Below are positions 1 through 6,867 of a stretch of DNA of 8,779 bases, in pieces. How positions within the stretch are numbered: the first letter of the stretch is position 1; every line of letters starts with the position of its first letter. The translations under genes were made by a program, and so were the position numbers. Source of the DNA: Pseudomonadota bacterium (GTDB taxonomy: Bacteria > Desulfobacterota > Desulfarculia > Desulfarculales > JAHJDS01). Location of the stretch: NCBI GenBank assembly GCA_018812395.1, contig JAHJDS010000008.1, positions 1-8,779 of the forward strand. The letters are read 5' to 3'. The notes under the pieces are model-generated. The model ran no database searches. It had not been told where the DNA came from and was given only the letters and a program-made list of their open reading frames with translations.

Positions 1-1929
1 CGGAATCAGCAGCAGCAGGGAATACCATCCCGAGACGCCCAGCCGCTGGAAGATCTTGATCCACAGATGGACCGCGACCACGACGTTCACCCCAGGGACG
101 AACAGCAGGGCCAGCCACCAGCCGGGTTTGCCGGCGACGAGGCATAACAGATAACCGTTTACCACCGGCACCCAGGCCATCCACCCCCGGCCCAAGCCCA
201 GTTCCCGGGCCATCTTCCTCAGACTGAGCGCCCACAAGGAGTACAGACAGGCCGCGGCGATCAATCCCAGGGGCAAGACCACGCTCCACAGCAGGAGGAT
301 CGACTCCGGGGTCAAATCCCCGGTGAGCAGGCGGGGCAGGAACAATGAAACCTCGGGGATGAAGGCAATGATGGCCACGCAGCCCAAGAGCAGGGCCAAA
401 AACGGCCCCGAGGCCCGGGCCACCTCGACCAGGCTCTTCTTGGTCAGGCCCATGGCCACGATCAGGTTCAGGCCGAAGGGTGGTGTCAAGAACCCGAATT
501 CGATGACCATGACCATGACCACGCCGAAGTGAATCAGGTCGATGTCCAGGGCGGCCAGGGTGCCGGCGAAGATGGGCGACAAAATGAGCATGGCCGAGAC
601 GTTCTCCATGACCGTGCCCATGATCAGGAACAACACCACGACCATGATCATGAAGATCCACCAGGGGTTCATGCCCAGGGGCAGGAAATGCTCCAGGGCC
701 CCTCGGGTGGCTTGGGGCCAGTCATGGAAGTTCAGGACCTCGGGAAAGAGCCAGGGCCAGTCCGGGAAGTCGGGCAGCACGTTCTGGATGAAAGTGGCCA
801 TCTGGCCGGGGATGCCCTCGGTGTCGAGCAGCTCGATAAAGGCGAAGGCGGCGGTCAGGATGAACAGCAGGCAGGCCGACAAGATGGCCGACTCGCGGCA
901 GACCCGGGTCAGGTCTTTGAGCTTGAGTTCCCGGGTGATGACCAGTTCCACGAACAGGGCGTAGATCACGCTGACCGCGGCCGCCTCGGTCGGAGTGAAC
1001 ACCCCGAAGTAGATGCCGCCCAGAACCACCACCGGCAAAAACAATCCCCAGATACCGTCGGCCAAGATTTTGAGGGCCTGTTCCCGGGTGTAGGTGACCT
1101 CGGTCCGCCACTTGTGTTTGAGGGCCATCAAGAAGGTGTAGGCCACGAACACGGTCGTGATCAGCACCCCGGGCATGAAGCCGGCCATGAACAGCTTCTC
1201 GACCGAGACGCTCATGACCATGCAGTAGAGGATCATCGGGATGGAGGGCGGGAAGACGATGCCCAGGGAGCCGGCGTTGGTCACCAGGCCGATCGAGAAA
1301 CGCTCGCCGTAGTTGGCCTTGATCAGGGCCGGGATCATGATCGAGCCGATGGCCACCACCGTGGCCGGCGAGGACCCCGACAGCAAGGCGAACACGGCGC
1401 AGGCCGAGATGGCGGCGATGGCCAGACCGCCGGGCAAAAAACCGAACAGGACGTTGACCACGTCGATCAGCCGCCGGGCCAGCGAGCCCTCGGTCATGAT
1501 CCCGCCGGCCAGGATGAAGAAAGGCACGCAGAGCAGGACCTCGTTGCCCAGCTTGGTGTAGAAGGTGATGGCCATGTCCATGGGCGAGGTGCCGGTGAAC
1601 ACCAGGTGGCAGACCAGGGTGGTCATGGCCAGCATGACGGCGATGGCCATGCCGCCCAGGAGCAGGCCGAAGAAGCAGACGATCATGGTCGTGATCAGCG
1701 GCGGCACGCCGGCCAGGTGGGCCAGGGGATAGGCCTCGATCAATACCAGGGCTGCCAGACCGAGGGAGATGACCTTGCCCCGGGGTACGCCCCGGGAGAC
1801 GAGGGAGGCCATGAAGACAATGGTCGCCAGACCGAGGCCGTGCAGGATCCAGAAGAGGAACGGCACGCCCCCGGCGGAGGCCGCGGCCGCGACCCCCGCG
1901 GTCAACCCGGTCAGTCCCGGATCAAACAC
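1..1929 (-). CDS. dctM: TRAP transporter large permease DctM, extended, C-terminus off the window
   Basis: This is the large membrane subunit of a TRAP transporter, the ion-coupled channel half that works with DctQ and DctP. The minus frame is open from 1929 to position 1 (643 codons, no stop), so the 3' end is missing. DctM family hallmarks are visible: ILAGGIMTEGSLARRLID near residues 138-155, a SGSSPATVV segment near 190, FPPSIPMILY near 226, and LTPPFGLNL near 482. Usual DctM length is about 430 residues. Here there is an N-terminal extension of about 75 residues, a Trp-rich insert near residues 385-418, and a C-terminal membrane extension after about residue 530 whose last 70 residues resemble DUF5684-type proteins (GKPGWW, then VPGVN). 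The start chosen is GTG at 1929, overlapping the dctQ stop by 8 bases with a GGGGGA-like ribosome site. The first ATG is at 1812 and would remove one hydrophobic segment. Identity is firm; the start is uncertain. Confidence 0.93.
   Translation of the reverse strand, partial: MFDPGLTGLTAGVAAAASAGGVPFLFWILHGLGLATIVFMASLVSRGVPRGKVISLGLAALVLIEAYPLAHLAGVPPLITTMIVCFFGLLLGGMAIAVMLAMTTLVCHLVFTGTSPMDMAITFYTKLGNEVLLCVPFFILAGGIMTEGSLARRLIDVVNVLFGFLPGGLAIAAISACAVFALLSGSSPATVVAIGSIMIPALIKANYGERFSIGLVTNAGSLGIVFPPSIPMILYCMVMSVSVEKLFMAGFMPGVLITTVFVAYTFLMALKHKWRTEVTYTREQALKILADGIWGLFLPVVVLGGIYFGVFTPTEAAAVSVIYALFVELVITRELKLKDLTRVCRESAILSACLLFILTAAFAFIELLDTEGIPGQMATFIQNVLPDFPDWPWLFPEVLNFHDWPQATRGALEHFLPLGMNPWWIFMIMVVVLFLIMGTVMENVSAMLILSPIFAGTLAALDIDLIHFGVVMVMVIEFGFLTPPFGLNLIVAMGLTKKSLVEVARASGPFLALLLGCVAIIAFIPEVSLFLPRLLTGDLTPESILLLWSVVLPLGLIAAACLYSLWALSLRKMARELGLGRGWMAWVPVVNGYLLCLVAGKPGWWLALLFVPGVNVVVAVHLWIKIFQRLGVSGWYSLLLLIP
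254..282 (-). repeat. Short near-identical segment, copy 1 (in dctM extension)
   Basis: These 29 bases match 7387-7415 with two mismatches (26 bases with one mismatch at 257-282). Both copies lie on the minus strand in the same codon phase and encode VVLPLGLIAA here and VVFPLGLIAA in the other copy, including the same less common GGA and TTG codons. Similarity fades quickly on both sides. Confidence 0.7.
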
Positions 1930-2902
1930 CGGGATCCCCCGGCGCCGCGGAGATCCGGGCCACGGACGCCGTGTGCCGCCAGGCGACCATCAAGAACCGG
2001 ATCGAGATGTTGAGGCTGAGAAAGGCGAGCAGGAAGTAGCCCCAGGCCTTGTTGATCTTGAAGATGGGCGTCTGGTTGCCCCAGTCCATGACCTGGAAGC
2101 CGTAGCGCACCGCCGCCCAGACGATGATGGCGAACATGATCCCCGAGGCCAGGTTCATCACCGCCTGGACCACCTCGGCCGTGCGCCCGGGCAGGTTGTT
2201 CACGGCCAGGTCCATGGTGAAGTGGACGCCGTACTTGACCCCGAGCGAGGCCCCCAGAAAGACCATGTAGACCACGCTCAGGTGCGAGATCTCGTTGAAC
2301 CAGGCGAATGACTCGCCGAGCAGCTTGCGGCCGATGACGTCCACGAACTTGATCAGGGCCAGGATGAGCAGGACCCAGACGACGCTGTTCTCCTCGATGA
2401 AGTTGAAGCCCTTGACCGCTCGGCCGAACAGTCCGGCCGGCTCGGGATCAAGGCGGTTGACGGCCCTGACGCCGAGCGCCAGGCCCACCACCATTGCTCC
2501 GAAACAGCCCGACAGCCACCAGAACCAGCCCGCCAAGGGGACGATGACCTTGACCGCCCCGAAGACGCCCAGGCGTCCCAGCAACACCAAAAACAACGGG
2601 CAGAGCACCCCGAACAGGCCCGCCAGGCATCCCAGCCAGGCGACGTTGAAGAGACGGGCGCTGTAGGTGAAGAACAGACCGATACCCAGGCCGACGATGA
2701 CCACGGCCCAACCGAAAAACCACCAGTAGTCCTTGAAAACGGAATCCAGCCCGGCCGGTTTCGTGACCAGCGTCACTACCCACGGCGCCCAGGCCAGGGC
2801 GCCCAGGACGATCAGGCCCGCGGCCAGGGGCCGCAGCGCCCGCCGGGCCGATTGGTCACCGGCCGGGATGGAGTTGGGAATCGGGTCCGGGGCGGGGGCC
2901 AC
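1922..2902 (-). CDS. dctQ: TRAP transporter small permease DctQ with a multi-spanning N-terminal extension
   Basis: This is the small membrane subunit of the TRAP transporter, which binds the large permease and helps dock the substrate-loaded DctP. The DctQ domain occupies about residues 165-310. It has a first membrane helix at 173-190, the family motif around WFNEISHLSVVYMVFLG (201-217), a GVKYGVHFTMDL stretch at 221-232, and further helices near 246-266 and 286-306. The protein is 326 residues, against about 160-200 for a normal DctQ. The excess is an N-terminal block of about 160 residues with roughly four hydrophobic segments (about 27-47, 61-80, 84-109 and 113-147). The start is GTG at 2902, preceded by TGAGG at a spacing of about 8 bases. 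No in-frame ATG occurs before residue 137, so the extension appears genuine. It follows dctP by 103 bases and overlaps dctM by 8 bases, implying translational coupling. Confidence 0.9.
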   Translation of the reverse strand: MAPAPDPIPNSIPAGDQSARRALRPLAAGLIVLGALAWAPWVVTLVTKPAGLDSVFKDYWWFFGWAVVIVGLGIGLFFTYSARLFNVAWLGCLAGLFGVLCPLFLVLLGRLGVFGAVKVIVPLAGWFWWLSGCFGAMVVGLALGVRAVNRLDPEPAGLFGRAVKGFNFIEENSVVWVLLILALIKFVDVIGRKLLGESFAWFNEISHLSVVYMVFLGASLGVKYGVHFTMDLAVNNLPGRTAEVVQAVMNLASGIMFAIIVWAAVRYGFQVMDWGNQTPIFKINKAWGYFLLAFLSLNISIRFLMVAWRHTASVARISAAPGDPGV

Positions 2903-2950
2903 TGGGGGAGCCTCACCGTCAAGTCCCGACGACGGGGGCGGGCGACCGGC

Positions 2951-2962
2951 CCCGGCGCCGGG
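2951..2962. repeat. Perfect 12-base palindrome in the dctP-dctQ gap
   Basis: cccggcgccggg is its own reverse complement and lies 13 bases from the larger stem-loop at 2975-2996. In RNA it could only form a short hairpin. In GC-rich DNA such palindromes arise easily by chance, and no function is claimed. Confidence 0.35.
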
Positions 2963-2974
2963 AAGATTATGCCG

Positions 2975-2996
2975 CCGGGGGCCGGACGGCCCCCGG
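2975..2996 (-). promoter_or_regulatory. GC-rich stem-loop between dctP and dctQ
   Basis: ccgggggcc and ggcccccgg form a perfect 9-bp stem around a 4-base loop (2984-2987), starting 9 bases after the dctP stop. No T-run follows in the transcript (CGGCATAATC), so it is a poor intrinsic terminator. Its position fits a known pattern in which a hairpin after a binding-protein gene protects that mRNA segment or partly reduces transcription into the permease genes, so that more DctP is made than DctQ and DctM. The structure is seen; the role is inferred. Confidence 0.55.
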
Positions 2997-3005
2997 AATC
3001 AGCGC

Positions 3006-4034
3006 TTACTTGACCTTCTTCTGCCAGTACTTGATGCGCTTGACCAAGAAGGCGTAGTCCTTGGGGAACATCTTCCGGTACTTGGCCCACACCGGCTGGA
3101 CGGCCTTGACAAAGGCGGCCCGCTGGGCCGGAGTCAGCTTGATGACCTTGACCTTGGCCTTCTTGCAGTACTCGGCGATGCTGATCCCGGACCGGGGCAG
3201 CTTGGCGTGGAGGCCGACGTTGACCGAGCGGTTGGTCTTGATGGCCAGCCTGGCCGCCTGGCGGAAGATGGCCTTGTCCTTTTTGGACAGCTTCTTCCAG
3301 AAGGCCTTGTTGACGATGATGACGCACTCGGTCAGGATATGCTTGGTCAGGGTGACGTTCTTGGCCACCTCGGTGGCCTTGATCAGGACCGAGGTCAGGA
3401 TCGGGTTCTCCTGAGCGTCGACCGTGCCGCGCTGCAGGGCGTTATACAGATCCCGGAAGGGGATCCCCACCGGCGAGGCCCCCAAGACCTTGAAGGTGTC
3501 CAGGTACACCGGGCTGACCATGACCCGGATCTTCATGCCCTTGAGGTCGGACGGCTTGTAGACCGGCTTGGTCTTGGTGTTGAGATCACGGAACTCGTTT
3601 TCAGTCCAGCCGATGCCCACCAGGCCCTTTTTCCTCAGGTATCTGAAGAAGTGCCTCTGGACCTTGGGGTCGTCCAAGACGGCGTAGGCGGTCTTCCGGT
3701 TGGGGAAGATGAAGGGCAGGTCGAACAGAGCCAACTGGGGCACCGCGTTGCTCAGCACGGCGGTGGTGATGGCCGCGATCTGGATGGTGCCGGCCTGGGT
3801 CTTCTGGGTCATGGCCCGCTCGTTGCCCAGACGGCCGAAGGGGAAGGTTTTGATGACGATCCGGCCCTTGGTCGCCTTTTGGACGTAGGCGGCAAAGGCG
3901 TCCACGCCCTTGGCCTGGCCGTGGAACGGCGGGGCGACGTGGCCGAACTTGATGACCATCTTGGCCGGGGCCGACACGGCCAGGCCCAGGGTCACGACAA
4001 AAATAACAGCGACAATAACCGACAGGCGACGCAT
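3006..4034 (-). CDS. dctP: TRAP transporter substrate-binding protein DctP
   Basis: This is the periplasmic binding protein of the TRAP transporter, which captures a carboxylate-type ligand and delivers it to DctQ and DctM. The 342 residues match the usual family length. A signal peptide is clear: MRRLS, a hydrophobic core to about residue 20, then a likely cleavage around SAPA-K (residues 21-25). Family features include KFGHVAPPFHGQAKG near 29-43, DLPFIFPN near 105-112, KGMKIRVMVSP (165-175) and GIPFRDLYNALQRGTVDAQENP (190-211). Arg170 in KIRV matches the conserved arginine that binds the ligand carboxylate in DctP proteins, and QENP is the family's signature end of that region. The ATG at 4034 is preceded by GGGAGGG at good spacing. 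It is the first gene after the promoter at 4130-4102. The ligand cannot be read from sequence; the neighbouring iorAB makes an aryl or 2-oxo acid a reasonable guess. Confidence 0.95.
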   Translation of the reverse strand: MRRLSVIVAVIFVVTLGLAVSAPAKMVIKFGHVAPPFHGQAKGVDAFAAYVQKATKGRIVIKTFPFGRLGNERAMTQKTQAGTIQIAAITTAVLSNAVPQLALFDLPFIFPNRKTAYAVLDDPKVQRHFFRYLRKKGLVGIGWTENEFRDLNTKTKPVYKPSDLKGMKIRVMVSPVYLDTFKVLGASPVGIPFRDLYNALQRGTVDAQENPILTSVLIKATEVAKNVTLTKHILTECVIIVNKAFWKKLSKKDKAIFRQAARLAIKTNRSVNVGLHAKLPRSGISIAEYCKKAKVKVIKLTPAQRAAFVKAVQPVWAKYRKMFPKDYAFLVKRIKYWQKKVK

Positions 4035-4067
4035 GGTTATCCCTCCCTAGATTTGTTTGAAATCCCC

Positions 4068-4082
4068 CCACACCCGGTGTGG
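4068..4082 (-). promoter_or_regulatory. Inverted repeat in the dctP leader
   Basis: CCACAC-CGG-GTGTGG forms a 6-bp perfect inverted repeat with a 3-base spacer, between the predicted transcription start (about 4095) and the dctP ribosome site (4041-4048). The minus strand also carries CACACCG twice, 4 bases apart, the second copy forming the left arm of the inverted repeat. It could be a regulator binding site just downstream of the promoter or a small leader hairpin. The repeat is visible; its function is a guess. Confidence 0.4.
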
Positions 4083-4101
4083 TGACGGTGTGATGACTGG
4101 C

Positions 4102-4130
4102 AGTATAGGGCCCCGGAGCGGGCTAGTCAA
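4102..4130 (-). promoter_or_regulatory. Sigma70-type promoter for the dctPQM operon
   Basis: On the minus strand TTGACT (4130-4125) and TATACT (4107-4102) are separated by exactly 17 bases, each matching 5 of 6 consensus positions. The predicted start is near 4095, giving a leader of about 60 bases before the dctP ATG at 4034. It lies wholly in the non-coding gap after iorB, so the transporter can be transcribed independently of iorAB. Confidence 0.8.
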
Positions 4131-4143
4131 GACGGTTGTGTCT

Positions 4144-4166
4144 GGGCCGGCGACCAAGCCCGGCCC
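4144..4166 (-). terminator. Weak stem-loop downstream of iorB
   Basis: gggccgg (4144-4150) and ccggccc (4160-4166) make a 7-bp stem with a 9-base loop, about 28 bases after the iorB stop. No T-run follows on the minus strand (AGACACAACC), so termination here is doubtful. It is listed because it lies between iorB and the next promoter, where a transcript end would be expected. Confidence 0.25.
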
Positions 4167-4193
4167 CCGTTTTCGGGCAATGACGGACCCCTC

Positions 4194-4769
4194 TCAGGCG
4201 GCCTCGACGCCCAGGTTGAACAGCTTTTGGTTCTGCTCCTGGAACCGGGGCGGACTGATCCGGAGGATGGTCTCCAGCATCTCCTTTGCGCCGAAGGGCA
4301 CCGCCTCCCGGGCCGAGCCGTAGCCCAGGACCACCAGGTTGGCCGACAAGGGGGCCCGGTTGGCCAAGGCGATCCGGTCGGCGCCCACGTTCAGCCGGGC
4401 GATACCGGCCTGGTCCAGGGTCGCCCGGGCCTCGGCCGAAAGCCAGGCCTCGTCCGGGGCGTTGACCAGTAGGGTCGCGCCGGGGCCGCCGTTGACGGCC
4501 GGCCGGAGATAACCCAGGTTGCGGACGGCCTCTCCCGGCTCCAGGGAGATGACCAGGTCGGCCCTGCCCTGGCGGACCAGGGGGCTCTGGAAATCGCCGG
4601 CCTTGAGGTGGGAGACCACCGACCCGCCGCGCTGGCTCATGCCGTGGACCTCGGACACCAGGACCGGCCAGTCCAGGGACCTGGTGTGCGCGGCCAGGAC
4701 CCGGGTCAGAAACAGAATGCCTTGTCCCCCCACTCCGGCGATGACGGCCTGCAGCTTGTCGATCATCAT
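4194..4769 (-). CDS. iorB: Indolepyruvate:ferredoxin oxidoreductase beta subunit IorB
   Basis: This is the small subunit of indolepyruvate (arylpyruvate):ferredoxin oxidoreductase (EC 1.2.7.8), a cytoplasmic enzyme that converts arylpyruvates and CoA to aryl-acetyl-CoA and CO2 with reduction of ferredoxin. The 191 residues match the usual length of about 190-210 and form one pyruvate-ferredoxin-oxidoreductase gamma-type domain. The Gly-rich AGVGGQGILFL (11-21) is at the N-terminus, followed by the family motif SEVHGMSQRGGSV (39-51). The start is ATG at 4769 (a second ATG follows directly at 4766), preceded by GGAGG. The open frame continues upstream to 4820, but that would overlap iorA heavily and lacks a matching family N-terminus. 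The ATGATGA junction gives a 4-bp overlap with the iorA stop, so the subunits are translationally coupled. Confidence 0.95.
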   Translation of the reverse strand: MMIDKLQAVIAGVGGQGILFLTRVLAAHTRSLDWPVLVSEVHGMSQRGGSVVSHLKAGDFQSPLVRQGRADLVISLEPGEAVRNLGYLRPAVNGGPGATLLVNAPDEAWLSAEARATLDQAGIARLNVGADRIALANRAPLSANLVVLGYGSAREAVPFGAKEMLETILRISPPRFQEQNQKLFNLGVEAA

Positions 4770-6823
4770 TTTTCCTCCCCGGCGACCTGAATGGCGTGGT
4801 GAGCGCAGACGAACCGGCACAGCCCGCAGTCGACGCAGATCCGGCGGTCAATGATGGTCGTCCCTTGGGGACCGACGATCAGGGCCGGGCACTCGTACCG
4901 AGTGCGGCAGTAGCCGCAGGCGACGCACGCCCCGGCCGGCTCCAGGGCGATGACGCCCACCGGACAGGCGGCGGCGCACTGGCGGCAGGAGACGCACCCC
5001 TCGTCGTCGATGACGTAGTCCTTGTCGCCCCGCTTGGTCACGGCCCCGCTAGGGCAGACCAGGACGCACTGGTTGCAGGAAATGCATTTTCCGTCCGGGT
5101 CATCGAGAGTGGCCTTGGCCGGCGCCGGGCCGTCCTGGATGATCTCGACCCTCACCGGATCGGGCACGCCGTCGGCCCGGCGGTGGGCCACGCAGGGGTG
5201 ACGGGCGACGACCACGGCCACGGTGCCGTCCGGCTCCATGGCCGCTTGGTAGGCCTTTTTGAGGACCTTGGAGAACGTCTTGACGTCGTAGGGATCGGCC
5301 TCGACGATGTGTTTGACGCCGCAGCCGGCGATGAGTTCCTCGAGGGGCACGGCCGTGCCCGGCCGGTCCGGGCCGTCGGCGGTGACGCCGAACTCGGGCG
5401 TGGGTTGCATGCCGGTCATGCCGGTGATCTCGTTGTCCAGGATGACCAGCACGAACCGGACGTCGTTGTACACGGCGTTGACCAACGGCGCCAAGCCCGA
5501 GTGGTAGAAGGTCGAGTCGCCGATGGTGGCGATGACCGGCTTTTTTTGGCCGTCGAGGCGGTAGGCGTGGGCGAACGAGGCGGCGAAGGATATGGCCGCG
5601 CCCATGTTGTGGCAGGTGTCCACGGCGCCCAGGTTCATGCCCAGGGTGTAGCAGCCGATGTCGGACGGGTACGGGCCGTCGGGAAAGGCCCGGCGAATGG
5701 CGTAGAACGAGGCCCGGTGGGGGCAGCCCGGGCACAGGCTCGGCCGCCGCGGCGGCGCCTGGTCGGGCACCTGGACGAGCGTCGAACCGCCACCGGCCCC
5801 GTCCAGGACGCTCTCCAGCACCTCGGCCACGACCTCGGGCATCAGTTCGCCGGCGCTGGGCACCACACCGTCCAGGCGGCCGGTGATCTTGGACTTGTCC
5901 CGGATCTGCATCTCGATGACCGGATCGGTCTCCTCGATGATCAGGACCCGGTCGCAGGCGTCGATGAAGTCATTGACCAGCTTTTCCGGGAAGGGGTAGG
6001 CCGTGGCGATCTTGAGCATCGGGGTCTCGTCCAGCCGACCCATCTCGGACAGGACGTCGGTGGTCACGGCCGACGATATCCCGGCGGCGATTATTCCGAC
6101 GGGGGCCTTGTCCCGCGGCCGGTCGATCCGATTGAGGCGTTCATCGACGCACAGCTCCGCGGCGATACGCTCAAGCTTGTCGTTCAGTTCGTGATGCAGT
6201 CCCAGCCTGAACTTGGGCGTGGCCGCCCAGCGGAAGGGATTGCGGGGGAAGGCGGCCCGGCGCTCGATCCGCTGGGGCTTTTTGAGGGCGATATTCTGCC
6301 GGGCGTGGCAGACCCTCAGGGTGGGCCGGAACAGGATCGGGATCTCGAATTTTTCGCTATACTCGAAGGCCAGGCCGATCATGTCCCGGGCCTCGGCCGG
6401 GGAGGAGGGGTCGAACACCGGCATTTTGGCCAGCATGGCGAACAGCCGGGTATCCTGTTCGGTCTGGGAGGAATGCGGCCCGGGGTCGTCGGCCGAGATG
6501 ATCACAAAGCCGCCGATGACGCCGATGTACGAGGCGCTCATCATCGGGTCGGCGGCCACGTTGAGGCCGACCTGTTTCATGGCGCAGGCGGCCCGCTTGC
6601 CGGTGTAGGTCACGGCCAGGGCCGTTTCCAGGGCCACCTTTTCGTTGATGGACCACTCGGTGTACAGGTCCCAGTCGGCGTCCCTTTTAAAGCGGACCAC
6701 GGCCGGCAGGATCTCCGAACTGGGCGTGCCGGGATAGGCCGAGACGAAGTGGCAGCCGAACTCGACCAGACCGCGGCCGATGGCCTCGTTTCCCATGAGG
6801 ATCAGTTCGTTGGTGTCGGGCAT
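4766..6823 (-). CDS. iorA: Indolepyruvate:ferredoxin oxidoreductase alpha subunit IorA with extra ferredoxin segment
   Basis: This is the catalytic, thiamine-diphosphate-dependent subunit of EC 1.2.7.8, acting with IorB on aryl 2-oxo acids from aromatic amino acids. The 685 residues hold an N-terminal pyrimidine-binding domain (about 1-180, with SAYPGTPSSEI at 28-38), a middle transketolase-C-like domain (about 240-345), and a TPP-binding domain from about 360 to 545. The last includes LCPGCPHR at 363-370, DIGCYTLG at 388-395, and GDSTFYHSG at 435-443 with the downstream Asn464. The C-terminus has four cysteine motifs: CISCNQCVLVCP (580-591), CVSCRQCAAACP (610-621), CVACGYCRTRYECPA (633-647) and CVDCGLCRFVC (663-673). 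The last two match the normal IorA pair; the first two are additional. The start is ATG at 6823 with AAGGAA upstream. A longer frame to 6994 would run into the preceding gene and adds no conserved sequence. No promoter was recognised in the 94-base upstream gap. Confidence 0.95.
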   Translation of the reverse strand: MPDTNELILMGNEAIGRGLVEFGCHFVSAYPGTPSSEILPAVVRFKRDADWDLYTEWSINEKVALETALAVTYTGKRAACAMKQVGLNVAADPMMSASYIGVIGGFVIISADDPGPHSSQTEQDTRLFAMLAKMPVFDPSSPAEARDMIGLAFEYSEKFEIPILFRPTLRVCHARQNIALKKPQRIERRAAFPRNPFRWAATPKFRLGLHHELNDKLERIAAELCVDERLNRIDRPRDKAPVGIIAAGISSAVTTDVLSEMGRLDETPMLKIATAYPFPEKLVNDFIDACDRVLIIEETDPVIEMQIRDKSKITGRLDGVVPSAGELMPEVVAEVLESVLDGAGGGSTLVQVPDQAPPRRPSLCPGCPHRASFYAIRRAFPDGPYPSDIGCYTLGMNLGAVDTCHNMGAAISFAASFAHAYRLDGQKKPVIATIGDSTFYHSGLAPLVNAVYNDVRFVLVILDNEITGMTGMQPTPEFGVTADGPDRPGTAVPLEELIAGCGVKHIVEADPYDVKTFSKVLKKAYQAAMEPDGTVAVVVARHPCVAHRRADGVPDPVRVEIIQDGPAPAKATLDDPDGKCISCNQCVLVCPSGAVTKRGDKDYVIDDEGCVSCRQCAAACPVGVIALEPAGACVACGYCRTRYECPALIVGPQGTTIIDRRICVDCGLCRFVCAHHAIQVAGEEK

Positions 6824-6867
6824 GCGCTTTCCTTGTCGCGGTTGAACGGGGTTTGTTCGGATGCTAA

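Noticed and set aside
529..2013. Long plus-strand open frame (494 codons)
   Set aside because: It is exactly antisense to dctM with codons in register. Its product is a Gly/Asp/His/Gln-rich composition typical of a reverse-complement shadow and resembles no family.
2733..4085. Plus-strand open frame of 450 codons
   Set aside because: It is antisense to dctP and the start of dctQ, with low-complexity Asp/Gly/Leu-rich composition and no domain.
4166..4177. cccgttttcggg hairpin on the plus strand near the iorB end
   Set aside because: The stem is only 4 bp. The T residues are in the loop on the plus strand, and no plus-strand gene precedes it.
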